Shown: positions 1 to 8,391 of the stretch, one piece after another | Layout of the letters: each line of letters starts with the position of its first letter | How positions within the stretch are numbered: the first letter of the stretch is position 1 | Source of the DNA: JBBRVW01 sp963784645 | Lineage (GTDB): Bacteria; Actinomycetota; Actinomycetes; JACCUZ01 | Direction of reading: 5' to 3' | Assembly: GCA_963784645.1 (NCBI GenBank) | Contig: CAWARY010000003.1 | Location: 174,046-238,045 of the forward strand | Length of the DNA: 64,000 nt | Notes under the pieces: generated by a model | Told to the model about the DNA's origin: nothing | Seen by the model: only the letters and a program-made list of their open reading frames with translations | Database searches by the model: none | Program-made: the position numbers and the translations under genes

Positions 1-1
1 G

Positions 2-637
2 TCGCGCGAGCACACCGTCGGGCACCCCGTGCCGGGGCTGGTCGTCGTGGCGGGCGGCAAGTACACGACGTACCGGGTGATGGCGAAGGACACCGTCGAC
101 GCGGTCAGCCACGGCCTCGACGGCAGGGTGCCGGAGTGCTGCACCGACCGGGTGCCGCTCGTCGGCGCCGAGGGCTACGCCGCACTGTGGAACGCCCGGC
201 ACCGGCTCGCCACCCGGCACGGCCTGCACGTCGCGCGGCTGGAGCACCTGCTGCAGCGCTACGGCTCGCTGGTGCACGAGGTCCTCGCACTGATCGACGA
301 CGACGGGTCGCTCGGCGAGCCGCTCGAGGGCGCCGACGACTACCTGCGCGCCGAGGTCGTCTACGCCGCGGCCGCGGAGGGTGCCCGCCACCTCGACGAC
401 GTGCTCGCCCGGCGCACCCGGATCTCGATCGAGACCTTCGACCGCGGCGTCACGGCCGCGCCGGTCGCCGCGCGACTGCTCGCGCCGGTGCTCGGCTGGA
501 GCGACGCGCAGGTCGCGAAGGAGGTCGAGCACTACCTGGCGCGGGTCGAGGCGGAGCGGCTCTCCCAGGAGCAGCCCGACGACCAGTCCGCCGACACCGC
601 GCGCCTCGGCGCCCCCGAGATCGTCCCGCTGGCCTGA
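2..637 (+). CDS. glpD: Aerobic glycerol-3-phosphate dehydrogenase, C-terminal part (5' end outside window)
   Basis: FAD-dependent oxidation of glycerol 3-phosphate to dihydroxyacetone phosphate at the membrane. The frame is open from the first complete codon, so the gene starts upstream and the FAD-binding half is missing. The visible part has the family's GGKYTTYRVMAKDTVDAV stretch, which closes the FAD domain, followed by the helical C-terminal domain of GlpD (residues about 60-190 of this fragment). It ends in a short acidic/polar tail with a TGA at 635-637. A 7-bp palindrome (GTCACGC-A-GCGTGAC, 647-661) lies just after the stop and may act in termination. The family call is secure; the length of the full protein cannot be seen. 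Confidence 0.9.
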   Translation, partial: SREHTVGHPVPGLVVVAGGKYTTYRVMAKDTVDAVSHGLDGRVPECCTDRVPLVGAEGYAALWNARHRLATRHGLHVARLEHLLQRYGSLVHEVLALIDDDGSLGEPLEGADDYLRAEVVYAAAAEGARHLDDVLARRTRISIETFDRGVTAAPVAARLLAPVLGWSDAQVAKEVEHYLARVEAERLSQEQPDDQSADTARLGAPEIVPLA

Positions 638-789
638 CGGGGCGTTGTCACGCAGCGTGACCTCCCGCGCACGCACCTACTCCGCGCCGGTGAGCGGTCG
701 CCGAGTCGGCACCGGGGGCCGCGGCGCGCCAGTACCGTCCGAGGCGTCGACCTGTGGGGGGTCGCGGTCACGCGTGGGTGGGGCAGGAC

Positions 790-1446
790 ATGGGTCGGAT
801 CTCAGCAGCATCGGCAGCGGTGGCGGTCGCCGGAGCGATGTGCACCGTCCTCGGCACGGCCGTCACCGGGCCGGCGGGGGCCGCACCGGCGTTCGCGCAG
901 ACACCGGCGGACGGCGCGCGCACGACCTCGGTCGCGTCGACGCCGACGGCGGCCGCCACCAGGCCGCCCGCGACCTGCCCGACCAGGGTGCGCCGGACCT
1001 TCGCGCCGACGTCGGTCTCGATGCCCGGCGTCGTCCGGCGCGCCCCGATAGTGACGCCGCCGCGCGTCGACGGCGTCCCCGGCGCACCGCCGTTGACGGC
1101 GGCCGGCAAGCGGCAGGTGGCCTGGGACACGTCGTGGCCGATCCGGCCCGGCGCGCGCCACGGCAACGTGCTGATGAACGCGCACGTGTGGCCGGACGGC
1201 AGTGCACTGGGCAACCGGATGCTCGCCAGGTTGCACGTGGGCGACCGCATCGTGGTGCGCGGAGTCACCAAGACGCTCTGCTACCGGGTGGTCAAGCAGG
1301 TGCAGGTGTCGCCCCGGGAGGCGCTGCGCCGCTACTACCGGACCGACGGCAAGCCGCGGCTGGCGATCGTCGTGTGCTCCGGCCGGCGCCTCGGTCCGGG
1401 CGTGTGGGAGAAGCGCACCATCTGGTACGCCGCACCCAGGGACTGA
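790..1446 (+). CDS. Secreted sortase (class F/E-like transpeptidase)
   Basis: Predicted 218-residue extracytoplasmic cysteine transpeptidase that would attach surface proteins to the cell wall. An N-terminal signal or anchor segment (residues 5-35, Ala/Val-rich) is followed by a Pro/Thr-rich linker and a sortase fold. The catalytic residues are visible: H132 in MNAHVW, C196 in VVCSG and R209 in EKRTIW. The His-Cys spacing (64) and Cys-Arg spacing (13) equal those of S. aureus SrtA (H120/C184/R197). The ATG at 790 is preferred over an upstream in-frame start because GGGGCAGG precedes it closely. A possible substrate in this window is the LPHTG protein at 57503-58566. Class F is inferred from the short single-domain layout; class E is possible. 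Confidence 0.82.
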   Translation: MGRISAASAAVAVAGAMCTVLGTAVTGPAGAAPAFAQTPADGARTTSVASTPTAAATRPPATCPTRVRRTFAPTSVSMPGVVRRAPIVTPPRVDGVPGAPPLTAAGKRQVAWDTSWPIRPGARHGNVLMNAHVWPDGSALGNRMLARLHVGDRIVVRGVTKTLCYRVVKQVQVSPREALRRYYRTDGKPRLAIVVCSGRRLGPGVWEKRTIWYAAPRD

Positions 1447-1468
1447 GACGACCGACGGCCACGGCGCC

Positions 1469-1486
1469 GACCCCGGGCACGGGGTC
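1469..1486. terminator. Possible bidirectional terminator hairpin between sortase gene and holB
   Basis: GACCCCG-GGCA-CGGGGTC, a 7-bp GC stem with a tetraloop, lies in the short gap between two convergent genes. It has no T-run, as is common in actinobacteria. Position is the main support. Confidence 0.35.
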
Positions 1487-1524
1487 CCGGCGTCGCCGCT
1501 TCGATGTCGGCCGTGTCGTGGTGG

Positions 1525-2706
1525 TCAGCCCTGCCGGAGGGACACCGTCATCGCCTCGACCGCGAGCAGCGGGGCGACGTTGGCGTCGATGGCACTGCGC
1601 GCCGACAGGATCGCGTCGATGCGGCGCAGCGTGGCCTCGGGCGTCGACGAGCGGGCAACCCCGGTGACGGCGTCGCGCATCTCCTCGTTGACGAGCTCGA
1701 CGTCGGCCCCGGCCTGCACCGCGAGCACGTCGCGGTAGAAGCCCGCCAGGTCGATGAGCGCGCGGTCGATCGAGTCGCGCTTGGTGCGGGTGGAGCGCTT
1801 CTTCTGCTCGCCCTCGAGCTCCTTGAGCGCGGCGGCGGCACCGGCCGGCTGCCTGGCGCCGGCACCCACGCCGAGGGCGCGCCGCATGTCGTCGGCCTCG
1901 GCAGCGGCCACCGTGGCGCCCTGCTCGTCCGCCTCGGCGGTGGCGGCGTCCACGAGGTCACCGGCCGCCCGCAGCGCGCCGCTGAGCTCCTGCAGGGAGA
2001 GTGGCAGCCGCAGGACAGCGTGCCGGCGGAGCCGGGCGTCCTCGTCCGTGGCGAGCCGGCGGGCCCGCCCGATGTGGCCCTGCGCCGCGCGGGCGGCGAA
2101 CGAGGCCATCGCGGGGTCGACGCCGTCGCGGCGGTGCAGCACCTCGGCGACGGCGGCGGTCGGCGGCGTCCGCAGCGAGAGGTGGCGGCAACGGGACCGC
2201 ACGGTCGGCAGGACGTCATCGACCGAGGGGGCGCAGAGCAGCCAGACCGTGCGCGGCGTCGGCTCCTCGATCGCCTTGAGCAGCGCGTTGCCGGCCTGGT
2301 CGGTGAGGCGGTCGGCGTCCTCGACCACCAGCACCTGCCAGCGGCCGCCGGCGGGGTGCCGTCCGGCGCGGGACACCAGCTGGCGCGCGTCGTCGACGCC
2401 GATCGAGAGCTTGCGGGTGTTGACGACCTCGACATCGGCGTGGGTGCCGGCCAGCGCCGTGCGGCACGCGTCGCAGTCGCCGCAGCCGCCGGAGGGGCAC
2501 TGCAGCGCCGCGGCAAAGGCCCGGGCGGCCGTCGAGCGGCCGGACCCGGGTGGGCCGGTGAACAGCCAGGCGTGGGTCATGCCCTGGCCGACCTCGCCGC
2601 GCCGGACCGCCGCCGCGGCCGCGGCTGCCGACCTCAGGACCGCGACGATCGTCTCCTGGCCGACCAGGTCGGCCCAGACCCCGGTGCCGACGGGTGCGAC
2701 GGTCAC
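1525..2706 (-). CDS. holB: DNA polymerase III delta' subunit
   Basis: Clamp-loader subunit of the replicative polymerase, 393 aa. An AAA+ domain begins near residue 15. The P-loop reads GPPGSGRS (51-58), with Arg in place of the catalytic Lys. A zinc module C70-x4-C75-x2-C78-x2-C81 follows, then the sensor-type motif SRCRHL and a helical C-terminal collar domain. The GTG start at 2706 overlaps, in a GTGA junction, the TGA that would end the upstream tmk gene if its frame were restored, so the two genes were built for translational coupling. The order topA-tmk-holB is common in actinobacteria. Delta' is often not a functional ATPase, which agrees with the altered P-loop. Confidence 0.92.
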   Translation of the reverse strand: MTVAPVGTGVWADLVGQETIVAVLRSAAAAAAAVRRGEVGQGMTHAWLFTGPPGSGRSTAARAFAAALQCPSGGCGDCDACRTALAGTHADVEVVNTRKLSIGVDDARQLVSRAGRHPAGGRWQVLVVEDADRLTDQAGNALLKAIEEPTPRTVWLLCAPSVDDVLPTVRSRCRHLSLRTPPTAAVAEVLHRRDGVDPAMASFAARAAQGHIGRARRLATDEDARLRRHAVLRLPLSLQELSGALRAAGDLVDAATAEADEQGATVAAAEADDMRRALGVGAGARQPAGAAAALKELEGEQKKRSTRTKRDSIDRALIDLAGFYRDVLAVQAGADVELVNEEMRDAVTGVARSSTPEATLRRIDAILSARSAIDANVAPLLAVEAMTVSLRQG

Positions 2707-2862
2707 CTGTCGTCGGGCCGCTGGTCGACGCGCGGCAGCTGGACGGTGTGGTCGTCGTCGTCGTCGGCACCGCCGAACAGCTCGTCGACCAGGCTCAGCT
2801 CACGGGTGCCGGGGTCGTCGGCGCGGGCGGCCGGCGGGCGCTCGCCGGGCGCGCGTCGCTGC
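2703..2862 (-). other. tmk: Displaced original C-terminus of tmk in the +1 frame
   Basis: In the alternative minus frame this stretch encodes GTRELSLVDELFGG, then a run of five Asp and QLPRVDQRPDDR-stop, with G/C in almost every third codon position. Its TGA forms a GTGA overlap with the holB start, the junction used throughout this window. The overlapping end of the annotated frame has neither property. This is strong evidence for a single-base indel near 2862-2866. Confidence 0.8.
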
Positions 2863-5259
2863 CCCCGCTGCCCGCTCGGCGCGCTCCCGCTCCTTCTGCA
2901 GGCGACGCTGCTCGGCGTGCTCGGCGCGCGTCCGCGCGTGCTCGGCCCGGGCCTGCTGCGCCTCGGCTTCGTGCAGGGCGGCGACCCGGGCCCGCTCCTG
3001 GGCCTCGGCGGCCTCGCGGACCCGGCGCTGCTCCGCGGCCGCGGCGGCCTCCTGCTGGGCCAGCCGGAGCGCCTCCTCGGCACCGGCGGCCTCGAGCTGC
3101 GCGCGCTCCTCGGCCTCGGCCCGGGCGCGGGCCTCGGCCAGCCGCCGGGCCTCCTCGCTCCGCCGCCGGCGCTCGGCCTCCGCGGCGCGCTCCCGCTCCA
3201 GCTCGGCCAGCTGGCTCGCGCTCAACGGCAGCACCGGCTCGAGCCGGGCCTTGATCGTCTCGGTGATCTCGCCGGCCGGGCGGGTGCCGTCGACGACGAG
3301 GTAGCGCGAGCCGCCGCGGTGGGCCAGCTCGAGGAAGCGGTCGCGGACCCGTTCGTGGAACTCGTGCGGCTCGGACTCGAGCCGGTCCGGCGACTCGACG
3401 CGGCCCAGCCCCGCCTCGGCCGGCACGTCGAGCAGGACGGTGAGGTGCGGCAGCAGGCCGTCGGTGGCCCAGCGGGACAGCCGTGCCACCTCGCTGCCGG
3501 CGAGGTCACGGCCGGCGCCCTGGTAGGCGACCGACGAGTCGAGGTAGCGGTCGGTGATGACGACGTGGCCCAGCTCCAGCGCGGGGCGTACGACGGTCGC
3601 GACGTGCTCCGCGCGGTCGGCCGCGAACAGCAGCGCCTCGGCGCGCGACGACAGGTGCGGCGGGGCACTCCCATCGCCACCCTCGGCGGGCTCGGGGTGG
3701 TCCAGCAGGACTGACCGGAGCCGGCGGCCTACCTCGGTGCCGCCGGGCTCGAACGTGACGACGACGTCGTGCCCGAGCGACTCGAGCCAGCTGCGCAACG
3801 CGGCCGCCTGGGTCGACTTCCCGGCTCCCTCGCCCCCCTCGAGCGCGATGAAGAAGCCCTCGCGCGGCCCGCTGGGGCGCTGCCCCACCGGCTCCGAGGC
3901 GAACGCCGCGGCGAGGTCGCTGCCGATCGGCACGCCGCGGCGGTCGTCCATGTGCCGGAACGACACGAAGCCGAGACCTGCGGCGAGCAGGCCGGCGACG
4001 AGGAAGACGAACGCGGCGCCGTTGTAGGTCAGCGTCATCGCGTCGGTGACCTCGATGCCGTGCCGGCCGATCGCGGCGGCCAGCAACGGCGCGACCGCGA
4101 GCACGAGCACGAGCACGACGCGGACCATGGTCTGCACGAACGCGAACGTGCGGCCGCGGAGCTCGTCGGCGACCTCCAGGCCGAGCAGCGTGTAGCCGGT
4201 GACCCACGACACCCCGGCGAAGGACCCGATGACCATGGTGACGATGACGGCCACGACCAGGTTGGGGATCAGCGCGAGCACGGCCAGCGCCAGGCCGGCG
4301 CCGCCGAGTGCGAGGCCGAAGAGCCGGCGTCGGCTGAAGTCGGGCAGCAGCCGCGGCCCGAGGAACATGCCGCTTGCGAGCCCCAGGAAGACGGTGCCGA
4401 AGAGCAGGCCGTAGCCCGGGTCGCCGCCGCCGAGGTCGGTGACGAAGGTGCGGGCCAGCCCGATCACCGCGCCGCCGGCGGCGAAGGCGCCCAGCATGCC
4501 GACGACGAGCCCGCGGATCAGCGGCGTCTGGCCGACGTACTTCCAGCCCTCGACGAGGGTGCTCCAGATGCTCGGCCTGTCGTCGCCGGTGAGCCGCTCC
4601 CGCGCCGGGATGTCGGTGAGCCGGAAGATCGTGGCCGCGCTGACGAGGAACGTTGCCGCGTTGACGTAGAGCGCGAGGTCGACCGCGTCGATCTGCGGCA
4701 CGCTGTTGTCGAGGATGCCGGTGACCAGGGCGAGCCCGGCGAACAGCGCGGCGGCCACCGGGGCCGAGCCGTAGGTCGTGAAGAGACTGAGCTGGTTGGC
4801 CGTCTCGAGCCGTTCGCGCGGGACGAGGTTGGGGACCGTCGCCTCCTTCGCGGGGATCCACATGAGGCTGCACACCTCGATGAGGAACGTCGCGACGAAC
4901 AGCCACGTGAGGGTGCCGACCAGCGGGATCGAGAGGAACAGGGCGAACCGGCAGACGTCGCAGACCACCATGGTCCAGCGCCGGTCCAGCCGGTCGGCGA
5001 CCACACCGGCGATGGGGCCGACGACGATCGCGGGGGCCAGCCGGAGGAGGAAGACCCCGGCGACCGCGAGGTTCTGCGCGGCGTAGCCGTCCTTGGCCAA
5101 CCGCGGGGCCAGCGCGGTGAGCGCCAGCAGCCCGAGCCAGTCGCCGAGGCTGGACAGCGACAGCGCGGTCCACAGCCGGCGGAACGCCTCGATGCGCAGC
5201 ACGCCCCGCAGGTCGTGGTCGGGGCTGACCGGCTGGCGCGGTGCGACGGCGGTGCTCAC
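2800..5259 (-). CDS. tmk: MFS transporter - thymidylate kinase fusion (C-terminus frameshifted)
   Basis: An 819-residue fusion. Residues about 20-430 are a 12-helix major-facilitator transporter of unknown substrate. Residues about 465-675 are dTMP kinase (dTMP to dTDP, essential for dTTP supply), with P-loop EGGEGAGKST near 471-480 and the DRYLDSSVAYQGAGR substrate/LID-side motif near 570. Residues 676-800 are an Ala/Glu/Arg-rich helical stretch, probably coiled coil. MFS-Tmk fusions are known in actinobacteria. The final 22 residues are Arg/Pro-rich and unlike a natural end. Dropping one C from the C5 run at 2862-2866 gives an acidic tail ending ...RVDQRPDDR at 2703, four bases into holB. 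A one-base insertion or sequencing error is therefore likely. The start is GTG 5259. Confidence 0.9.
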   Translation of the reverse strand: MSTAVAPRQPVSPDHDLRGVLRIEAFRRLWTALSLSSLGDWLGLLALTALAPRLAKDGYAAQNLAVAGVFLLRLAPAIVVGPIAGVVADRLDRRWTMVVCDVCRFALFLSIPLVGTLTWLFVATFLIEVCSLMWIPAKEATVPNLVPRERLETANQLSLFTTYGSAPVAAALFAGLALVTGILDNSVPQIDAVDLALYVNAATFLVSAATIFRLTDIPARERLTGDDRPSIWSTLVEGWKYVGQTPLIRGLVVGMLGAFAAGGAVIGLARTFVTDLGGGDPGYGLLFGTVFLGLASGMFLGPRLLPDFSRRRLFGLALGGAGLALAVLALIPNLVVAVIVTMVIGSFAGVSWVTGYTLLGLEVADELRGRTFAFVQTMVRVVLVLVLAVAPLLAAAIGRHGIEVTDAMTLTYNGAAFVFLVAGLLAAGLGFVSFRHMDDRRGVPIGSDLAAAFASEPVGQRPSGPREGFFIALEGGEGAGKSTQAAALRSWLESLGHDVVVTFEPGGTEVGRRLRSVLLDHPEPAEGGDGSAPPHLSSRAEALLFAADRAEHVATVVRPALELGHVVITDRYLDSSVAYQGAGRDLAGSEVARLSRWATDGLLPHLTVLLDVPAEAGLGRVESPDRLESEPHEFHERVRDRFLELAHRGGSRYLVVDGTRPAGEITETIKARLEPVLPLSASQLAELERERAAEAERRRRSEEARRLAEARARAEAEERAQLEAAGAEEALRLAQQEAAAAAEQRRVREAAEAQERARVAALHEAEAQQARAEHARTRAEHAEQRRLQKERERAERAAGAATRARRAPAGRPRRRPRHP

Positions 5260-5332
5260 AGGGACCTCACACGGTCAGCGTATCCAGCGCCCGGGGCGGG
5301 AACCGTCCACCGACCCGTCCCCGCTCCCCGCC

Positions 5333-5418
5333 GTTGATCACGTCCACGTGGTCGACGATCACCGTACGCGGTGAATTCACCACCGTCGGCGGTGGTTGAC
5401 CACGTCCACGTGATCAAC
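5333..5418. repeat. Large imperfect inverted repeat upstream of the tmk fusion (REP-like)
   Basis: The arms at 5333-5356 and 5395-5418 are complementary at 21 of 24 positions and carry the core GTTGATCACG. Two smaller hairpins (CACCG-TACG-CGGTG and CCACCG-TCGG-CGGTGG) lie between them. The element sits between the 5' end of tmk and the 3' end of topA and probably terminates topA transcription. The same TTGATCACG core recurs at 49448-49536. Confidence 0.6.
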
Positions 5419-5443
5419 GGGCCGGGGTGATCTCGAGGCGGCG

Positions 5444-8263
5444 CTACTTCTTGGCCGCCGTCTTCTTGGTCGCCGCCTTCTTGGCCGCCGTCTTCTTGGT
5501 GGTGGACTTCTTCGCGGCGGTCCTCTTCGCGGTGCGCTTCTTGGACGGGCCGGCGGCGCGCTTCTCGGCGAGCAGCTCGGCGGCCCGCTCGATCGTCACG
5601 GACTCGACCGAGTCGGCCTTGCGCAGCGTGGCGTTGGACTCGCCATCGGTGACGTACGCCCCGAAGCGGCCCTCCTTGACCACCACCGGCAGCCCGGTGG
5701 CCGGGTCGTTGCCGAGCTCCTTGAGCGGGGCGGCAGCGGCCCGGCGGCCGCGCTGCTTGGGCTGGGCGTAGATCGCCAGGGCCTGGTCGAGGGTGATGTC
5801 GAACATCTGCTCCTCGGTCTCCAGCGACCGGGAGTCGGTGCCCTTCTTGAGGTACGGCCCGTACCGGCCGTTCTGCGCGGTGATCTCGGTGTCGTCGGCG
5901 GGGTCGACGCCGACCACGCGCGGCAGGCTGAGCAGCCGGAGCGCGTCCTCGAGCCCCACCGTGTCGAGCGACATCGTCTTGAGCAGCGAGCCGGTGCGCG
6001 GCCTGGCGGACTTGGCTGCGTCCTCGGGCAGGACCTCGGTGACGTACGGGCCGTAGCGGCCGGCCTTGGCCACGACCTGCAGCCCGGTCGACGGGTCGAC
6101 ACCGAGGTCGCGGTCACCGCTCGGTGCGGCCAGCAGCTCCTCGGCCTTCTCGACCGTCAGCTCGTCGGGGGCCATGTCCTCCGGCACGGAGGCGCGCTGG
6201 GACGACTCGTCGCCGTCGGGTCCGCGCTGCACGTAGGGGCCGTAGCGGCCGACGCGCAGGATGATGCCGTCGCCGATCGGGATCGAGTTGACCTCGCGGG
6301 CGTCGATGTCGCCGAAGCCGGACACCAGCTCGTGCAGGCCCGGGTCGCCGTCGCCCCCGCCGCCGAGCCCCGTGTTCGGCTCGCTGCGCGAACCGCTGGG
6401 CCCACTGTTCGGCTCGCTGCGCGAACCGCTGGGCCCACTGTTCGGCTCGCTGCGCGAACCGAAGTAGAACCGCCGCAGCCAGTCGACGCGGTTCATCGTG
6501 CCGTTGGCGATGCGGTCGAGGTCCTCCTCCATCTCGGCGGTGAAGTCGTAGTCGACCAGCGAGCCGAAGTGCTTCTCCAGCAGCCCGATGGTGGCGAACG
6601 CGAGCCAGGCCGGCACCAGCGCAGACCCGCGCTTGAACACGTAGCCGCGATCGATGATCGTGCCGAGGATCGAGGCGTACGTCGACGGCCGGCCGATGCC
6701 GCGCTCCTCCAGGGCCCGCACCAGGGTCGGCTCGGTGAACCGGGCGGGCGGCGAGGTGGCGTGGCCGTCGGGTCGCAGGTCGAGCACCGCGAGGGCGTCG
6801 CCGGTGCGCATGACCGGCAGGCGGCGCTCGGCGTCACTCTCGCCGCCACCCTTCGCGCCCTCGTCCTCGTCCCGCCCCTCCTCGTACGCGGCCAGGAAGC
6901 CGCGGAAGGTGATGACCGTGCCGCTGACGGAGAACTCGGCGTCGCGGTCGTCGGAGGCGGTCGCGCCGAGCCGGACGGTCGCGGTCTGACCGCGGGCGTC
7001 GGCCATCTGCGACGCCACGGTGCGCTTCCAGATCAGGTCGTAGAGCGCGAGCTCGTCGCGGCTCACCTCCCCGGCCAGCTGGCCGGGCGTACGGAACGCG
7101 TCGCCGGAGGGGCGGATCGCCTCGTGCGCCTCCTGCGCGTTCTTGACCTTGCGCTCGTAGCGTCGCGGCACGTCGGGGACGTACTCCGGGCCGTAGATCT
7201 CGCGGGCCTGCGTGCGCGCGGCGTTGAGGGCCGACTCCGACAGCGTCGTGGAGTCGGTGCGCATGTAGGTGATGTGGCCGTTCTCGTAGAGCCGCTGCGC
7301 GACGCGCATCGCTGTCTGCGCGGTCATCCGCAGCTTGCGGCTCGCCTCCTGCTGCAGCGTGGAGGTCATGAACGGGGCGGCCGGCCGCCGCGTGTAGGGC
7401 TTGTCCTCGACCGACCGCACGGTGAACGACGCGTCGCGCAGGCCGTCGGTCAAGGACACGGCCGTCGCCTCGTCGAGCTGCACGCCCTCGAAGCGGCCGA
7501 CCGGCAGTCCGTCGCTGCCGAAGTCGCGCCCGGTGGCGACCCGCTTGCCGTCGACGGCGACCAGCCGGGCGTCGAACGACTGGGAGCGTGCGTCTCCGGC
7601 TGCGGTGTCGAAGGTGCCCTCGACGTCCCAGTACGACGCGATGCGGAAGGCGATGCGCTCGCGCTCCCGCTCGACGACTAGCCGGGTCGCGACGGACTGC
7701 ACCCGGCCGGCCGACAGGCCCTGGCGGACCTTGCGCCACAGGACCGGGGACACCTCGTAGCCGTAGAGCCGATCGAGGATGCGGCGGGTCTCCTGGGCGT
7801 CGACCATGTCCTGGTCGAGGTCACGGGTCTGCTCGACGGCCGCCCGGATCGCGTCACGGGTGATCTCGTGGAACACCATCCGGCGGACCGGGACCTTGGG
7901 CTGCAGGACCTGGAGCAGGTGCCAGGCGATGGCCTCGCCCTCGCGGTCCTCGTCCGTCGCGAGGAACAGCTCGTCGGCGTTCTTGAGGGCGCGCTTGAGC
8001 TCGGACACCTTCTTCTTCTTGTCGGCGTCCACGACGTAGAACGGCTCGAAGTCGGCGTCGACGTCGACCGCGAACTTGCCGAACCGGCCCTTCTTCTCCT
8101 CGGCCGGCAGCTCGGACGGCGTCGGCAGGTCGCGGATGTGGCCGACGCTGGCCTCGACGTCGAAGCCCGCGCCGAGGTAGCCGGCGATCGTCTTCGCCTT
8201 GGCTGGCGACTCGACGATCACCAGCTTCCTGGTGCCGGTCTGCTCCTGGTCGTTCGCGGCCAT
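5444..8263 (-). CDS. topA: DNA topoisomerase I (type IA) with inserted 11-residue repeats
   Basis: Relaxes negative supercoils; 939 aa. The Toprim domain starts at once (VIVESPAKAKTI; DEDREGEAIAWHL). The active-site Tyr lies in YMRTDSTTL near residue 333. Four topoisomerase C-terminal repeats follow (GRYGPYVQ, GRYGPYVT, GRYGPYLK, GRFGAYVT), then a Lys/Ala/Thr-rich basic tail typical of actinobacterial TopA. Residues about 602-631, between the core domain and the first C-terminal repeat, are an extra GSRSEPNSGPS repeat block not expected in the family. The ATG at 8263 is chosen because the following residues match the TopA N-terminus; the frame stays open upstream without family similarity. 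The gene lies 128 bp downstream of the methyltransferase gene. Confidence 0.96.
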   Translation of the reverse strand: MAANDQEQTGTRKLVIVESPAKAKTIAGYLGAGFDVEASVGHIRDLPTPSELPAEEKKGRFGKFAVDVDADFEPFYVVDADKKKKVSELKRALKNADELFLATDEDREGEAIAWHLLQVLQPKVPVRRMVFHEITRDAIRAAVEQTRDLDQDMVDAQETRRILDRLYGYEVSPVLWRKVRQGLSAGRVQSVATRLVVERERERIAFRIASYWDVEGTFDTAAGDARSQSFDARLVAVDGKRVATGRDFGSDGLPVGRFEGVQLDEATAVSLTDGLRDASFTVRSVEDKPYTRRPAAPFMTSTLQQEASRKLRMTAQTAMRVAQRLYENGHITYMRTDSTTLSESALNAARTQAREIYGPEYVPDVPRRYERKVKNAQEAHEAIRPSGDAFRTPGQLAGEVSRDELALYDLIWKRTVASQMADARGQTATVRLGATASDDRDAEFSVSGTVITFRGFLAAYEEGRDEDEGAKGGGESDAERRLPVMRTGDALAVLDLRPDGHATSPPARFTEPTLVRALEERGIGRPSTYASILGTIIDRGYVFKRGSALVPAWLAFATIGLLEKHFGSLVDYDFTAEMEEDLDRIANGTMNRVDWLRRFYFGSRSEPNSGPSGSRSEPNSGPSGSRSEPNTGLGGGGDGDPGLHELVSGFGDIDAREVNSIPIGDGIILRVGRYGPYVQRGPDGDESSQRASVPEDMAPDELTVEKAEELLAAPSGDRDLGVDPSTGLQVVAKAGRYGPYVTEVLPEDAAKSARPRTGSLLKTMSLDTVGLEDALRLLSLPRVVGVDPADDTEITAQNGRYGPYLKKGTDSRSLETEEQMFDITLDQALAIYAQPKQRGRRAAAAPLKELGNDPATGLPVVVKEGRFGAYVTDGESNATLRKADSVESVTIERAAELLAEKRAAGPSKKRTAKRTAAKKSTTKKTAAKKAATKKTAAKK
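6374..6460. repeat. 33-bp tandem repeat (about 2.6 copies) inside topA
   Basis: The unit TTCGGCTCGCTGCGCGAACC plus GCTGGGCCCACTG is present at 6375-6407 and 6408-6440 as exact copies, with a partial third copy at 6441-6460. Each unit holds a small dyad (TTCG...CGAA) and the palindrome TGGGCCCA. The length is a multiple of 3, so the topA frame is kept; the minus strand encodes GSRSEPNSGPS. Confidence 0.95.
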
Positions 8264-8391
8264 CGGCTGCTTGTCCCTGCCTGTCCTGTCGGTGCTGCGG
8301 TGGGTCCTGCCCGGGAGTGGCCCGGTGGTGCTGCGGTCGTCGTCCGGCCCCTGGGAGGTGCCCGGTCGCGGCCTCATGGTGCCCCGCCCTG

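Noticed and set aside
1504..3714. Long plus-strand open frame (736 codons) opposite holB and tmk
   Set aside because: It is antisense to two well-recognised genes; its composition is Gly/Arg/Ala-rich without any domain, as expected of a shadow frame in GC-rich DNA.
6374..6460. Frameshift or intein in topA
   Set aside because: The insertion is a multiple of three, is too short for an intein and lacks splicing motifs; the frame continues normally.
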